Part shown: positions 54,954 through 61,466 of the stretch, in pieces | How positions within the stretch are numbered: position 1 is the first letter of the stretch | Layout of the letters: every line of letters starts with the position of its first letter | IMG/VR virus record: IMGVR_UViG_3300042445_001604 | Span: 1-64,000 of that record | DNA from: a virus | DNA: 64,000 nt | Strand: one strand, 5' to 3' | The notes under the pieces: model-generated | Told to the model about the DNA's origin: nothing | The model's input: only the letters and a program-made list of their open reading frames with translations | Databases searched by the model: none | Program-made: the position numbers and the translations under genes

Positions 54954-55379
54954 CTATGCTAGAATTAGTTTGACTGTCCTGTCCCCAGCGAAAAGGGATT
55001 TTAGAAACTCTGCGTCGATTTCTCCGTCGCCCAACTTCTTATCGGCACGATACGCTTTCACCGCGTTGAGTGTCAATGCTTCGTAATAACCGGGCTTTGC
55101 TTGACGGACAATTTCGTAGCCCAAGTCAAACAAACGACGCTGAACTTGCCAAACCGACATTGACGTTTTGCTTTTTTTGTTCTCGAAAATAATGTTGCGC
55201 TCTAAAACTTCGACAAGTTCCGACGGCGCACTTTCCGCAGGACTTGTGACAGCAATTTCCTCGGCGGGTGTCGGCGCGATTTCTTCCTCGACTACCGCGA
55301 ACATTTTGTCTTCGTCGGAAAGTACATCTTTTTTGAGTGACGACGGCGTGGTCGGCACGGGAGTTTTCTCATCTGACAT
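54954..55379 (-). CDS. Peptidoglycan-binding-like protein, 141 aa
   Basis: ATG 55379 follows AAAAGGAATAAC. Residues 1-65 are acidic and probably disordered. The C-terminal half has the form of a PG_binding_1 domain: VWQVQRRLFDLGYEIV...GYYEALTLNAVKAYRADKKLGDGEIDAEFLKSLF. It starts two bases after the stop of the small membrane protein gene upstream, so the pair is co-translated. The two could act in lysis or cell-wall passage; no catalytic domain is present. A copy of the 19-bp element lies inside the reading frame. Confidence 0.7.
   Translation of the reverse strand: MSDEKTPVPTTPSSLKKDVLSDEDKMFAVVEEEIAPTPAEEIAVTSPAESAPSELVEVLERNIIFENKKSKTSMSVWQVQRRLFDLGYEIVRQAKPGYYEALTLNAVKAYRADKKLGDGEIDAEFLKSLFAGDRTVKLILA
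55319..55337 (-). repeat. 19-bp element, copy 11 (GA type), inside a gene
   Basis: CTCAAAAAAGATGTACTTT on the minus strand, encoding part of SLKKDVLS in the peptidoglycan-binding-like protein. It is the only copy inside a likely gene. Confidence 0.8.
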
Positions 55380-55381
55380 TG

Positions 55382-55552
55382 TTATTCCTTTTGTGAGAGT
55401 ACGGAGAGAGTAATGCTTCCAAGTCCCAAGACAACCGCAAGTCCCGTCATTGACGGAATAAAGATTGCTGTGGAGATGGCGACGACAATCAAGACAACCG
55501 AAATTACGGAAAGCCACGAGATGTCGCGGAGAATGATAAGTAGTCTGTTCAT
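55382..55552 (-). CDS. Small membrane protein, 56 aa
   Basis: Two hydrophobic segments: ISWLSVISVVLIVVAISTAIF and MTGLAVVLGLGSITLSVL. ATG 55552 lies six bases after TACGAT (55559-55564), with TTGTTA at 55581-55586, so the mRNA is probably leaderless. The next gene (peptidoglycan-binding-like) follows at once. It may be holin-like or anchor its partner (inference). Confidence 0.65.
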   Translation of the reverse strand: MNRLLIILRDISWLSVISVVLIVVAISTAIFIPSMTGLAVVLGLGSITLSVLSQKE

Positions 55553-55558
55553 TCTGCT

Positions 55559-55586
55559 ATCGTACCACAATTACTTTGTGTAACAA
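55559..55586 (-). promoter_or_regulatory. Leaderless promoter of the membrane/PG-binding pair
   Basis: TTGTTA, 16 bp, TACGAT, six bases, ATG. Confidence 0.6.
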
Positions 55587-55595
55587 CGGCGCGTG

Positions 55596-55790
55596 TTACT
55601 CGTCGCGCAAAGCACGGCGCAACTTTGCCCCGCGTGTCCGCGCTCGGCGTTCACCCGCGTTGGCGTGTGTTCCTGCGCCGTTCCCGCGAGAACGCTCAAC
55701 GATTACGGCGTTGAGTTCACGCGCGTGGGCGTTGCGAACAGACAAGTTCGCCATACCCAAGACGGGCTTTTGCTTTTTGTTCTTTGCCAT
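55596..55790 (-). CDS. Basic protein, 64 aa
   Basis: Promoter TTGACA (55842-55847), 17 bp, TATACT (55819-55824); leader CGAGAAAGGAAACGAA. The product is rich in Arg and Lys (MAKNKKQKPVLGMANLSVRN...RRARTRGAKLRRALRDE). It may bind nucleic acid. No family recognised. Confidence 0.65.
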   Translation of the reverse strand: MAKNKKQKPVLGMANLSVRNAHARELNAVIVERSRGNGAGTHANAGERRARTRGAKLRRALRDE

Positions 55791-55884
55791 TTCGTTTCCT
55801 TTCTCGTGGCGTAGTTACAGTATACCATTTGGCTACTGCGTTGTCAAGTAAGAAAGGGGCGAGATTTCTCTCGCCCCCGACTTG

Positions 55885-55980
55885 TTAGTCATTCCAAGCG
55901 TGGCCCGGAAACGCTTGCTTCATTTCGCGTTCCCAGCAAGGGAAGCACTTTCCCTCGTCGTTGTGTTCGCAGTTCGTCAT
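55885..55980 (-). CDS. Tiny Cys/His protein, 31 aa
   Basis: Promoter TTGACA (56033-56038), 17 bp, TAGACT (56010-56015); leader CCACAACGAAAGGACACGCA. The product has NCEHNDEGKCFPCWE, a likely zinc site (C, H, C, C). A GGGGCGAGA hairpin with a T-rich tail follows. Function unknown. Confidence 0.65.
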   Translation of the reverse strand: MTNCEHNDEGKCFPCWEREMKQAFPGHAWND

Positions 55981-56065
55981 TGCGTGTCCTTTCGTTGTGG
56001 TGTACCACCAGTCTACTACATACCTACGACATTGTCAAGTACCGACGGCGCACCCGCGCTGGGGG

Positions 56066-56084
56066 AAAGTATATGTTTTTTGAG
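56066..56084 (-). repeat. 19-bp element, copy 12 (CA type)
   Basis: In gene direction, between the ncRNA terminator and the promoter of the 31-aa gene. Confidence 0.9.
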
Positions 56085-56093
56085 TACGGCGCG

Positions 56094-56127
56094 AAAAAAG
56101 AAACGCGAGAGATTTTTCTCCCGCGTT
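56094..56127 (-). terminator. Terminator of the structured RNA
   Basis: CGCGGGAGA pairs with TCTCGCG around an AAAAA loop, followed by TTTCTTTTTT. Confidence 0.8.
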
Positions 56128-56260
56128 CCGATTTGTCAAGTTTAGGGTGAGCATTTGTTTCGAGCAGACGCACATACTCAGGTGCGGAGAGCCGTCTGTT
56201 ATGTTGCTAAACTGTTCGGCTCTCTTACAGTTTAGGGTGGTAGCCCACACTTTGGCTACA
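56100..56260 (-). ncRNA. Structured non-coding RNA with pseudoknot (new candidate)
   Basis: The unit has its own promoter and terminator but no ribosome site, and its only frame runs through the terminator. Helices on the minus strand: P1 TAGCC (56254-56258) with GGCTA (56241-56245); P2 CTAAACTGT (56227-56235) with ACAGTTTAG (56207-56215); P3 pairs the P2 loop GAGAGCCG (56217-56224) with CGGCTCTC (56187-56194), forming an H-type pseudoknot; P4 CGCAC/GTGCG (56182-56186 with 56169-56173). CACCCTAAACT occurs twice (56229-56239 and 56139-56149), so the P2 3' strand could pair with either copy. This suggests a switch or a target-binding RNA. I recognise no known family. Confidence 0.7.
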
Positions 56261-56265
56261 TCTAA

Positions 56266-56294
56266 ATACTAGCACACGGCAATCCAAATGTCAA
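56266..56294 (-). promoter_or_regulatory. Promoter of the structured RNA
   Basis: TTGACA (56289-56294), 17 bp, TAGTAT (56266-56271). Transcription should start near 56259. Confidence 0.8.
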
Positions 56295-56295
56295 G

Positions 56296-56583
56296 TTAGG
56301 ACATTGGTGGTGTCGTCGTCAAGTCGTAGTTTCGGAAACGGACTTCGTGCGCGAACAACATCACTTCGGGATTTACGGTGGAGATAGTCGCAATCTCAAC
56401 TATGTCGCCCTGAACCATATGCTTCACGACTTCCCGTGACAACGCTCGTGCTGGCGCGACAAAAAACTTCCGCCCCTTTTCGTCCGCCATAAAGAATGAA
56501 CCGACGAACCCAATGGTCATTGGATTTCGTAGCACTCGCCCCGCGAGTATGCTGGTCTTTTGGTCTGCTGAGTATTTTGCCAT
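56296..56583 (-). CDS. Hypothetical protein, 95 aa, leaderless
   Basis: TTGACA (56613-56618), 17 bp, TACCGT (56590-56595), then six bases to ATG 56583. The product MAKYSADQKTSILAGRVL... has FVGSFFMADEKGRKFFVAPARALS and VVKHMVQGDIVEIATIS, a small beta-barrel-like pattern. It lies directly upstream of the structured RNA. No family recognised. Confidence 0.7.
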   Translation of the reverse strand: MAKYSADQKTSILAGRVLRNPMTIGFVGSFFMADEKGRKFFVAPARALSREVVKHMVQGDIVEIATISTVNPEVMLFAHEVRFRNYDLTTTPPMS

Positions 56584-56589
56584 ACCCCG

Positions 56590-56618
56590 ACGGTACAACA
56601 TCACCCGCGCATTGTCAA
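56590..56618 (-). promoter_or_regulatory. Leaderless promoter of the 95-aa gene
   Basis: TTGACA, 17 bp, TACCGT, six bases, ATG. Confidence 0.7.
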
Positions 56619-56629
56619 GCCCCGCGTTA

Positions 56630-56648
56630 CTCAAAAAAACTATACTTT
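56630..56648 (+). repeat. 19-bp element, copy 13 (AC type)
   Basis: CTCAAAAAAACTATACTTT, inverted relative to the minus-strand gene, 11 bp upstream of its -35 box. Confidence 0.85.
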
Positions 56649-56702
56649 TGATTTCCCGGCCAAAAAAGAAACGGGGGACTTTCGCCCCCCGCCCTTTCCT
56701 TT

Positions 56703-56918
56703 TTACTCGTCGATTTCGATACCGTTAGCGACGGCGATTTCGTTGAGCCACGCGAGCGCGTCCTGCCGAGCGCGAAGTCCTCGTCCGAAGTCCTCGCCCG
56801 TAAGACGCTTGACGACCGAGAGTGCGGGTTCACGGGTGAGCGTCATACGCGACGTGTCCCACGTCTTGATTTCGATTTTGAGTGCTTGGCGCATTAGCAC
56901 CAATTGGATTTCGTTCAT
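56703..56918 (-). CDS. Hypothetical helical protein, 71 aa
   Basis: Promoter TTGACA (56981-56986), 17 bp, TATACT (56958-56963); leader CCACGACGAAAGGAAGTGAA. Two helices flank RMTLTREPALSVVKRLTGEDFG, and the end is RARQDALAWLNEIAVANGI. Unknown function. Confidence 0.7.
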   Translation of the reverse strand: MNEIQLVLMRQALKIEIKTWDTSRMTLTREPALSVVKRLTGEDFGRGLRARQDALAWLNEIAVANGIEIDE

Positions 56919-57029
56919 TTCACTTCCTTTCGTCGTGGTGTCTTGCTTTGTAGTTTCAGTATACACCCCACCACCGACATTGTCAAGTCCTGACGAAAAA
57001 ATCTTTTCTGACATAATCCCAAAAATCCA

Positions 57030-57048
57030 AAAGTATACCTTTTTTGAG
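57030..57048 (-). repeat. 19-bp element, copy 14 (GG type)
   Basis: In gene direction, 43 bp upstream of the 71-aa gene promoter. Confidence 0.9.
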
Positions 57049-57110
57049 CAACTGCCGACCGCGCACGGGAAACCCGCCCGCGCTCTCGCGTGGGCGGGCG
57101 ACCGCGCCGA

Positions 57111-57344
57111 TTAGGAGAGAGCGTCTGCTCGCTCGTGGAAAATCTCGGAGTGTGCGTCCATTGACTTCTTGATAATGGCGTCCACCGTGGCGATAACCGT
57201 CTGGACTTCGTCCTCGGAGAGCGTACGGTACTGGGCGGTGAACAGCGCGTTCATCATAGCCGACCGCGCGTCCGAAGCGCCGAAACCGTGCCCGAGAGCG
57301 TACATCATATTCCCGTGGCGGATAGTGTTGTCGAGAGTGTTCAT
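57111..57344 (-). CDS. Hypothetical helical protein, 77 aa
   Basis: Promoter TTGACA (57403-57408), 17 bp, TAAGAT (57380-57385); leader CCACAAACAAAGGACACAAA. Mostly helical (ARSAMMNALFTAQYRTLSEDEVQTVIATVDAIIKKSMDA). A GCCCGCCCACGCG hairpin follows. No family recognised. Confidence 0.7.
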   Translation of the reverse strand: MNTLDNTIRHGNMMYALGHGFGASDARSAMMNALFTAQYRTLSEDEVQTVIATVDAIIKKSMDAHSEIFHERADALS

Positions 57345-57455
57345 TTTGTGTCCTTTGTTTGTGGTGACTTGATACTCTCATCTTACCGGGCACCTACGAC
57401 ATTGTCAAGTCCATAGCCAAAAGAAAAAGCGGGGACATTTCTGCCCCCGCTAGTC

Positions 57456-57782
57456 CTAGCCCGCGTAGTTCACGCCGTAGTGCGCGTGGACGGCGTCGGG
57501 GAAACGGTTGTCCCGTAGGTACTGCTGACCGTCCGTCGTGAGCGTCACGTCAAGATACTGACCGCAATCGCACGCCGTCGGGGAGTCGGACTCGATTTCT
57601 CCGAAGTGGTCGGAGTGAGCGTAAGCACCGCTCTCGTGTTCCGCCGTGAACGACGGGTACTCGAAGTGGAGTCCGTTTTCGGTGGCGTACTCGCGAGCGC
57701 ATTTCTCGCACGCGATGGCGATGAAGTCGCCCGCCCCGTCACCGATTACCCACGGTTCCGTGATGAAAAGAATGTTGTCCAT
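57456..57782 (-). CDS. Cys zinc-binding protein, 108 aa
   Basis: Promoter TTGCGC (57859-57864), 17 bp, TAAAGT (57836-57841). The product has CEKCAREYATENGLHFEY and ACDCGQYLDVTLTTDGQQYL, four Cys in two pairs that probably bind one zinc. It ends with FPDAVHAHYGVNYAG. The frame stays open far upstream, but ATG 57782 is the first start after the promoter. Confidence 0.72.
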   Translation of the reverse strand: MDNILFITEPWVIGDGAGDFIAIACEKCAREYATENGLHFEYPSFTAEHESGAYAHSDHFGEIESDSPTACDCGQYLDVTLTTDGQQYLRDNRFPDAVHAHYGVNYAG

Positions 57783-57909
57783 TCTGTTCCCCTTTTCTTT
57801 GTAGTTATCAAGTCCAGCAATTGCTGGTAGTAACCACTTTACACTAGTTCGACCAAAAGCGCAATACCAAAAATTCTCGGGCGTGTCACCCGCGCACCTA
57901 CCGCGCACA

Positions 57910-57928
57910 AAAGTACACCTTTTTTGAG
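57910..57928 (-). repeat. 19-bp element, copy 15 (GG type)
   Basis: CTCAAAAAAGGTGTACTTT in gene direction, upstream of the 108-aa gene promoter. Confidence 0.9.
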
Positions 57929-57981
57929 CGCACCGCGATAGGCGGGCGGGGCTTGCGCCCGCACCCGCCCGACCGCCCGCG

Positions 57982-58158
57982 TTAGCGGGTGACGGTCGCG
58001 CTGTCCAGCAATCGGCGAACAATCGCTTCAGCGGTGTCGCCGTCCGTTGCCCAGACGTCAACCCAGCCGAAACGGAAAAAGCGCAATGACGACATAGCGT
58101 CAATCTGCGCGATAGTGTTGTTCGACCAGATGACATATTCGGGAATGGTGTTGTCCAT
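57982..58158 (-). CDS. Small protein, 58 aa, paralogue family B
   Basis: Promoter TTGACA (58220-58225), 17 bp, TATACT (58197-58202); leader CCACAAACAAAGGACACAAA. The product MDNTIPEYVIWSNNTIAQID...FFRFGWVDVWATDGDTAEAIV is clearly related to the plus-strand gene at 48,428-48,601, sharing FFRF.WV.VWAT..DTA.AIV. The two copies are about 9.5 kb apart on opposite strands. Function unknown. Confidence 0.8.
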   Translation of the reverse strand: MDNTIPEYVIWSNNTIAQIDAMSSLRFFRFGWVDVWATDGDTAEAIVRRLLDSATVTR

Positions 58159-58284
58159 TTTGTGTCCTTTGTTTGTGGTGACTTGCTTACAGTATGAGTA
58201 TACCGCGTGTGTTTGTGTTTGTCAAGTTGTGGGGAGAGAGTGCGGGCGGGGAGATTATTCTCACCCGCCCGCGTAGCCACCACG

Positions 58285-58500
58285 CTACATCTTGATTGCG
58301 TAGACCTTCGTCTGACGCGCGTACCGAATAAGCGCAACCTTTACGCCTAGTTCGATTGAGTCCGACTTGTTCGTCGCTTGTCCGTGTCCTGCCAGACCTT
58401 GTACGATAAAGTCCTTGTCCTCGTCCCAAGCCTTCTGAACTTCTGCTTGTGACTTGTAGTCGCGCCCGTAGGCGGGGACTAGATTTATTGTCGTGAACAT
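58285..58500 (-). CDS. Conserved actinophage hypothetical protein, 71 aa
   Basis: Promoter TTGACA (58569-58574), 17 bp, TAGACT (58546-58551). The pattern LVPAYGRDYKSQAEVQKAWDEDKDFIVQG...VALIRYARQTKVYAI is a small alpha/beta protein I recognise as widespread in phages. Role unknown. Confidence 0.8.
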   Translation of the reverse strand: MFTTINLVPAYGRDYKSQAEVQKAWDEDKDFIVQGLAGHGQATNKSDSIELGVKVALIRYARQTKVYAIKM

Positions 58501-58575
58501 TATGTTCCCTTCGTCGTGTGGTGTTTGGTATTTAGTTGTAGGTACAGTCTAGCGCATACTGCTCGACTTGTCAAG

Positions 58576-58722
58576 TCAAGCGGGGAGTAAGTCCTCGAAC
58601 GGGACGACCGCAAAATACGACTTGTCCCAATAGACCAGAGCCGTACCTGCGCTCGCGTCCTCAACTACTTCTCCTACTGCCGTGAACGGGACGAGTCCCG
58701 TGTCGCCTATGTAGATGACCAT
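58576..58722 (-). CDS. Small protein, 48 aa, unknown
   Basis: Promoter TTGACT (58785-58790), 17 bp, TAGAGT (58762-58767); leader ACGACGAAGGGAAACACA. The product MVIYIGDTGLVPFTAVGEVV...ALVYWDKSYFAVVPFEDLLPA looks like a small SH3-type beta barrel (inference). The stop lies two bases before the next promoter's -35, so the units are packed tightly. Confidence 0.7.
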   Translation of the reverse strand: MVIYIGDTGLVPFTAVGEVVEDASAGTALVYWDKSYFAVVPFEDLLPA

Positions 58723-58832
58723 TGTGTTTCCCTTCGTCGTGTGGTGTGACTTGCTACTGCCACTCTACTCTGACCGCAATCAAAAGTCAAGCGTCGCTGA
58801 CGCGGGCGTGTCGTCACCGCGCACCGCGCTCG

Positions 58833-58851
58833 CTCAAAAAACCTATACTTT
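58833..58851 (+). repeat. 19-bp element, copy 16 (CC type)
   Basis: CTCAAAAAACCTATACTTT, inverted relative to the minus-strand gene downstream. Confidence 0.9.
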
Positions 58852-58948
58852 TGGACGGCGCAAGAGAATCCCCCGCGCGGACAAAGGGGAAACAAAACCG
58901 CGCGGGGGAAGTTTGGGGAGAGGGGACTTTCGTCCCCCCTCGGACGGC

Positions 58949-59236
58949 TTACGCCGTGACGAGAACCGTGAAGTTCGTCGTCTTGGCGAGCGCGTTGTAA
59001 AGGTCGGCGTCGGCGTCCTTGAGGTCGCTTGCGCTGACGGTGACGCGCGTGCGCTCGCTCACCTTGAGGACGGTGACGCCCGCGAGGGTCGCAACCGTGG
59101 CGTCGCCGAGAATCTGGCGGATACGCGCCTCGGCGTCCTTCTTGGCGTTCTCCGCGTCGCGGATAACCGCCTTGGCGTCCTCGAAGTCCTTGAGGGCTTT
59201 TGCGCCCTCGAGGTCGAGGGAGATGGTGTTCGTCAT
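58949..59236 (-). CDS. Coiled-coil protein, paralogue family A (95 aa)
   Basis: Promoter TTGACA (59310-59315), 17 bp, TATACT (59287-59292). The Ala/Glu/Lys helix (FEDAKAVIRDAENAKKDAEA) is followed by VTVLKVSERTRVTVSASDLK and ALAKTTNFTVLVTA, closely matching the 61,467-61,760 gene and more weakly the 47,743 gene. A 31-base leader segment (59247-59277), including a hairpin, is shared with the 61,467 gene. Function unknown; a partner of a recombination exonuclease is possible. Confidence 0.82.
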   Translation of the reverse strand: MTNTISLDLEGAKALKDFEDAKAVIRDAENAKKDAEARIRQILGDATVATLAGVTVLKVSERTRVTVSASDLKDADADLYNALAKTTNFTVLVTA

Positions 59237-59246
59237 TGTGGTAGTG

Positions 59247-59277
59247 CCTTTCGTTTGAGGGAGAGCCAATCTCGCCC
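59247..59277 (-). promoter_or_regulatory. Conserved leader hairpin, copy 1
   Basis: AGGGCGAG pairs with CTCTCCCT around GATTGG-type loop bases just before the ACGAAAGG site. It is nearly identical to 61770-61800. Confidence 0.6.
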
Positions 59278-59403
59278 TGTGATATCAGTATACATACGAC
59301 CACGGACATTGTCAAGTCGAAACGCAAAAAACTTTTTTTATTTTTGACTTGACTTTGTCCGAGGACTATGATACACTTATGGAACAACGACGAAAGGGAA
59401 AAA

Positions 59404-59511
59404 ATGAATTGCTCAACCTGCGAGAAGTCGCTCGAAACCGAAAACCACGAGCCTTGCGCTAATCTCCGATTTGCGCTCGCCATTCTCCAAGTTCCACTCC
59501 CCCGACGATAA
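59404..59511 (+). CDS. Tiny Cys protein, 35 aa, plus strand
   Basis: Promoter TTGACT (59349-59354), 17 bp, TACACT (59372-59377); leader ACGACGAAAGGGAAAAA. The product MNCSTCEKSLETENHEPCAN... has a CxxC and a further His and Cys, a likely zinc site. It is the only plus-strand unit right of the terminase and converges on the 59,662 gene. Confidence 0.6.
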   Translation: MNCSTCEKSLETENHEPCANLRFALAILQVPLPRR

Positions 59512-59573
59512 GGACGGCGCGAGCGGGCGGGCTTCGGCTCGCTCGCTTTCCCGCGCCCGCGCTCGGCGCGACA

Positions 59574-59592
59574 AAAGTACACCTTTTTTGAG
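59574..59592 (-). repeat. 19-bp element, copy 17 (GG type)
   Basis: CTCAAAAAAGGTGTACTTT on the minus strand, in the convergent gap between the 35-aa and 61-aa genes. Confidence 0.9.
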
Positions 59593-59661
59593 CGAGTGCC
59601 CGCGCCCGCGAGCGGAAACGCGAAACGCCCGCACCTTTCGGCACGGGCGTCGCGTCGTCGG

Positions 59662-59847
59662 CTACTGAACGAACCAAGTCCCGACTTTGTTGCCATTCTC
59701 GTCCCGCGTCGTCCCGCCGATAATCGTCGAGCCGGGCGTGATGGAGAAATTGGCGACGGACTCCGCGACGCGCCGAATGGCGTCCGCGAGGTCGTGCTCG
59801 TCTTTCATTGCGTCATTCCCGAGGGAGATGGTGAGTTCGAACTTCAT
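59662..59847 (-). CDS. Conserved actinophage hypothetical protein, 61 aa
   Basis: Promoter TTGTGT (59911-59916), 17 bp, TACAAT (59888-59893); leader CAACGACGAAAGGTAAGACA. MKFELTISLGNDAMKDEHDLADAIRRVAESV...RDENGNKVGTWFV is a short beta-alpha-beta protein common in actinophages. Role unknown. A GCCCGTGCC hairpin follows. Confidence 0.78.
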   Translation of the reverse strand: MKFELTISLGNDAMKDEHDLADAIRRVAESVANFSITPGSTIIGGTTRDENGNKVGTWFVQ

Positions 59848-59936
59848 TGTCTTACCTTTCGTCGTTGTGGTGTGTTGCTGTCTAACCATTGTAACACAGA
59901 GCGCGGACAAACACAAGTCTGCCCGCGCTCGGTGTG

Positions 59937-60134
59937 TCAAACGTCAGTCGAGTAGTCGAAAGACTGTTCGTGCGCTACGCCACAGTAGATACATTCCTCA
60001 ACCGACGCGAGAGCGAATCCGCGCGGAAAGTATGTGTGAAGTGCGACCTGCGGGAAATAGTCATTCTCGTCCTCGGCGCACGCGCTAAAGATGAATTCCA
60101 TTTCGTCTTGGTGAAGTGGCTCGTTGTTGTCCAT
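59937..60134 (-). CDS. Cys protein, 65 aa
   Basis: Promoter TTGCGA (60190-60195), 17 bp, TAGAGT (60167-60172); leader CCACAACGACGAAAGGCAACACA. The product starts MDNNEPLHQDEMEFIFSACAE and has VEECIYCGVAHEQ, one CxxC with His. Function unknown. Confidence 0.7.
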   Translation of the reverse strand: MDNNEPLHQDEMEFIFSACAEDENDYFPQVALHTYFPRGFALASVEECIYCGVAHEQSFDYSTDV

Positions 60135-60239
60135 TGTGTTGCCTTTCGTCGTTGTGGTGTAGTACCACTCTACCAGGGACTACCGACATTCGCAAGTCTG
60201 CCGAGCGTCGGCGCGTCGCCCCGCGCCCGCCAGCGGGCG

Positions 60240-60258
60240 AAAGTATACCTTTTTTGAG
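60240..60258 (-). repeat. 19-bp element, copy 18 (GG type)
   Basis: In gene direction, upstream of the 65-aa gene promoter. Confidence 0.9.
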
Positions 60259-60328
60259 CGGGTGTCGGCGCGTGGCGGGCGACGGCGCGAGAAACGCGAG
60301 CGCGAGTTTCCCCGCGCCCGCGCGTCCC

Positions 60329-60745
60329 CTATTCCGCGTCCTCGTTGTTCGCGTCGAGCGTGAAAGTGAATACTCCCGTGCCCGTCGGCTCGTCGTGCGA
60401 CCACCGCACGGCAGTCAGCGCAGTCCCGTCGAAACGGTATTCGATACGGTATTCCCCGTTGATAGTCATAGCCGAGTGAATATCCCGCGCCGATACCGAC
60501 GCCCAGCCCGCGCGTCGTTGCCAGCCCATTCCCGTACCGTCAATACGGATAGTCGTCGCGTCGTCCGCGCCGATTACCGCGAGCCACGGCTTGTAGGCGT
60601 TCTCGATGAAGTCGTCCCACGCCGTGTCGTAGCACCCGAAACACTCCGTGCCGTCTGACGGGCGAAACTCGCCAGTTTCCTCGTCGTAAATTTCACACTC
60701 GCACTCTGTGGTGAGTGTGACTGTGGTGAGCGTTGTTTCAGTCAT
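60329..60745 (-). CDS. Hypothetical protein, 138 aa
   Basis: Promoter TTGCGC (60810-60815), 17 bp, TATACT (60787-60792), lying over the end of the upstream gene. ATG 60745 follows ACGACGAAAGGAAAGACAGA. The product has CECEIYDEETGEF and CFGCYDTAWDDFIENAYKPWLAVIG, then a beta region (YRIEYRFDGTALTAVRW). The Cys pattern suggests a zinc site. No family recognised. Confidence 0.7.
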   Translation of the reverse strand: MTETTLTTVTLTTECECEIYDEETGEFRPSDGTECFGCYDTAWDDFIENAYKPWLAVIGADDATTIRIDGTGMGWQRRAGWASVSARDIHSAMTINGEYRIEYRFDGTALTAVRWSHDEPTGTGVFTFTLDANNEDAE

Positions 60746-60798
60746 TCTGTCTTTCCTTTCGTCGTGTGGTGGTGCGTTGTCTTGCCAGTATAGCACAA

Positions 60799-61008
60799 TT
60801 ACTTTCCGAGCGCAAGTCGCGCGTCCAATTTTGTTTCGATTAGTTTCAGCGTGAGAGCGTCCGCGCGTCCAGCGTCCGCGTAGGCGTATCCGCGTGAAGT
60901 GTCGTGCGCTTGGTGGATTACCGCACGATAAGTCCCGCCGACCTTGCCGAGATAGCGAACAACATAGTCCGCGCCCCTGTATGAGATAGTGACTTTGTGG
61001 TGTTTCAT
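60799..61008 (-). CDS. Small protein, 69 aa
   Basis: TACAAT (61044-61049) is the likely -10; the -35 is weak. Leader CACAACGAAAGGAAAGACA. The product MKHHKVTISYRGADYVVRYLG... is a short beta unit followed by a helix (DALTLKLIETKLDARL). Unknown function. Confidence 0.68.
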   Translation of the reverse strand: MKHHKVTISYRGADYVVRYLGKVGGTYRAVIHQAHDTSRGYAYADAGRADALTLKLIETKLDARLALGK

Positions 61009-61108
61009 TGTCTTTCCTTTCGTTGTGTCTTGCGTGTATCTCCATTGTAGCGACGACCACGGACACGAAACTAAATTGCCCGCGCGTCGTCCCGCGCGTC
61101 CCGCGCCA

Positions 61109-61127
61109 CTCAAAAAACCTATACTTT
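61109..61127 (+). repeat. 19-bp element, copy 19 (CC type)
   Basis: CTCAAAAAACCTATACTTT, inverted relative to the minus-strand gene downstream. Confidence 0.9.
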
Positions 61128-61180
61128 CACCGCGCACGGCAGAAGCCCCACCCTTTCGGGTGAGGCGACCGCGCGAGGCG

Positions 61181-61360
61181 TTAGACCAGCGTCTGTGGCG
61201 CGACCGAGAAGTTCTCGATAAGGAATTCGTAGGCGCGAGCGCGACCCTCTGACCACTCTGCCATTACGACCATACCGAGTTCCGCGTACCGCGCGGATTT
61301 GGTGCGGTTATCCTCTGCCATTTCTTTCAGAAGTGATAGGGGTACGGAGACCATTTCCAT
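61181..61360 (-). CDS. Small helical protein, 59 aa
   Basis: Promoter TTGACA (61420-61425), 17 bp, TAGACT (61397-61402). ATG 61360 follows CCACGACGAAAGGATACACA. An in-frame ATG at 61390 lies six bases after the -10 box and could give a leaderless, ten-residue-longer form. The product has MVSVPLSLLKEMAEDNRTKSARYAELG. Unknown function. Confidence 0.7.
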   Translation of the reverse strand: MEMVSVPLSLLKEMAEDNRTKSARYAELGMVVMAEWSEGRARAYEFLIENFSVAPQTLV

Positions 61361-61466
61361 TGTGTATCCTTTCGTCGTGGTGTCGTTCATAAGTTCAGTC
61401 TAGCGCATTGTCCGCGCGTTGTCAAGTTGGGGAGAGAGGGCGCGTTTCCGCGCCCCCTCTGACCGC

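Noticed and set aside
56035-56250. Minus-strand frame of 71 residues across the structured RNA
   Set aside because: It starts inside the P1 hairpin, has no ribosome site, and runs through the terminator and an element copy.
56100-56260. tRNA or tRNA-like gene
   Set aside because: No acceptor stem, T-loop GTTCRA-type sequence or CCA-compatible end; the pairing pattern is a pseudoknot, not a cloverleaf.
58707-59696. Long minus-strand frame (329 codons)
   Set aside because: Out of frame with the family A gene, crosses promoters and terminators and has Arg/Gly-rich nonsense composition.
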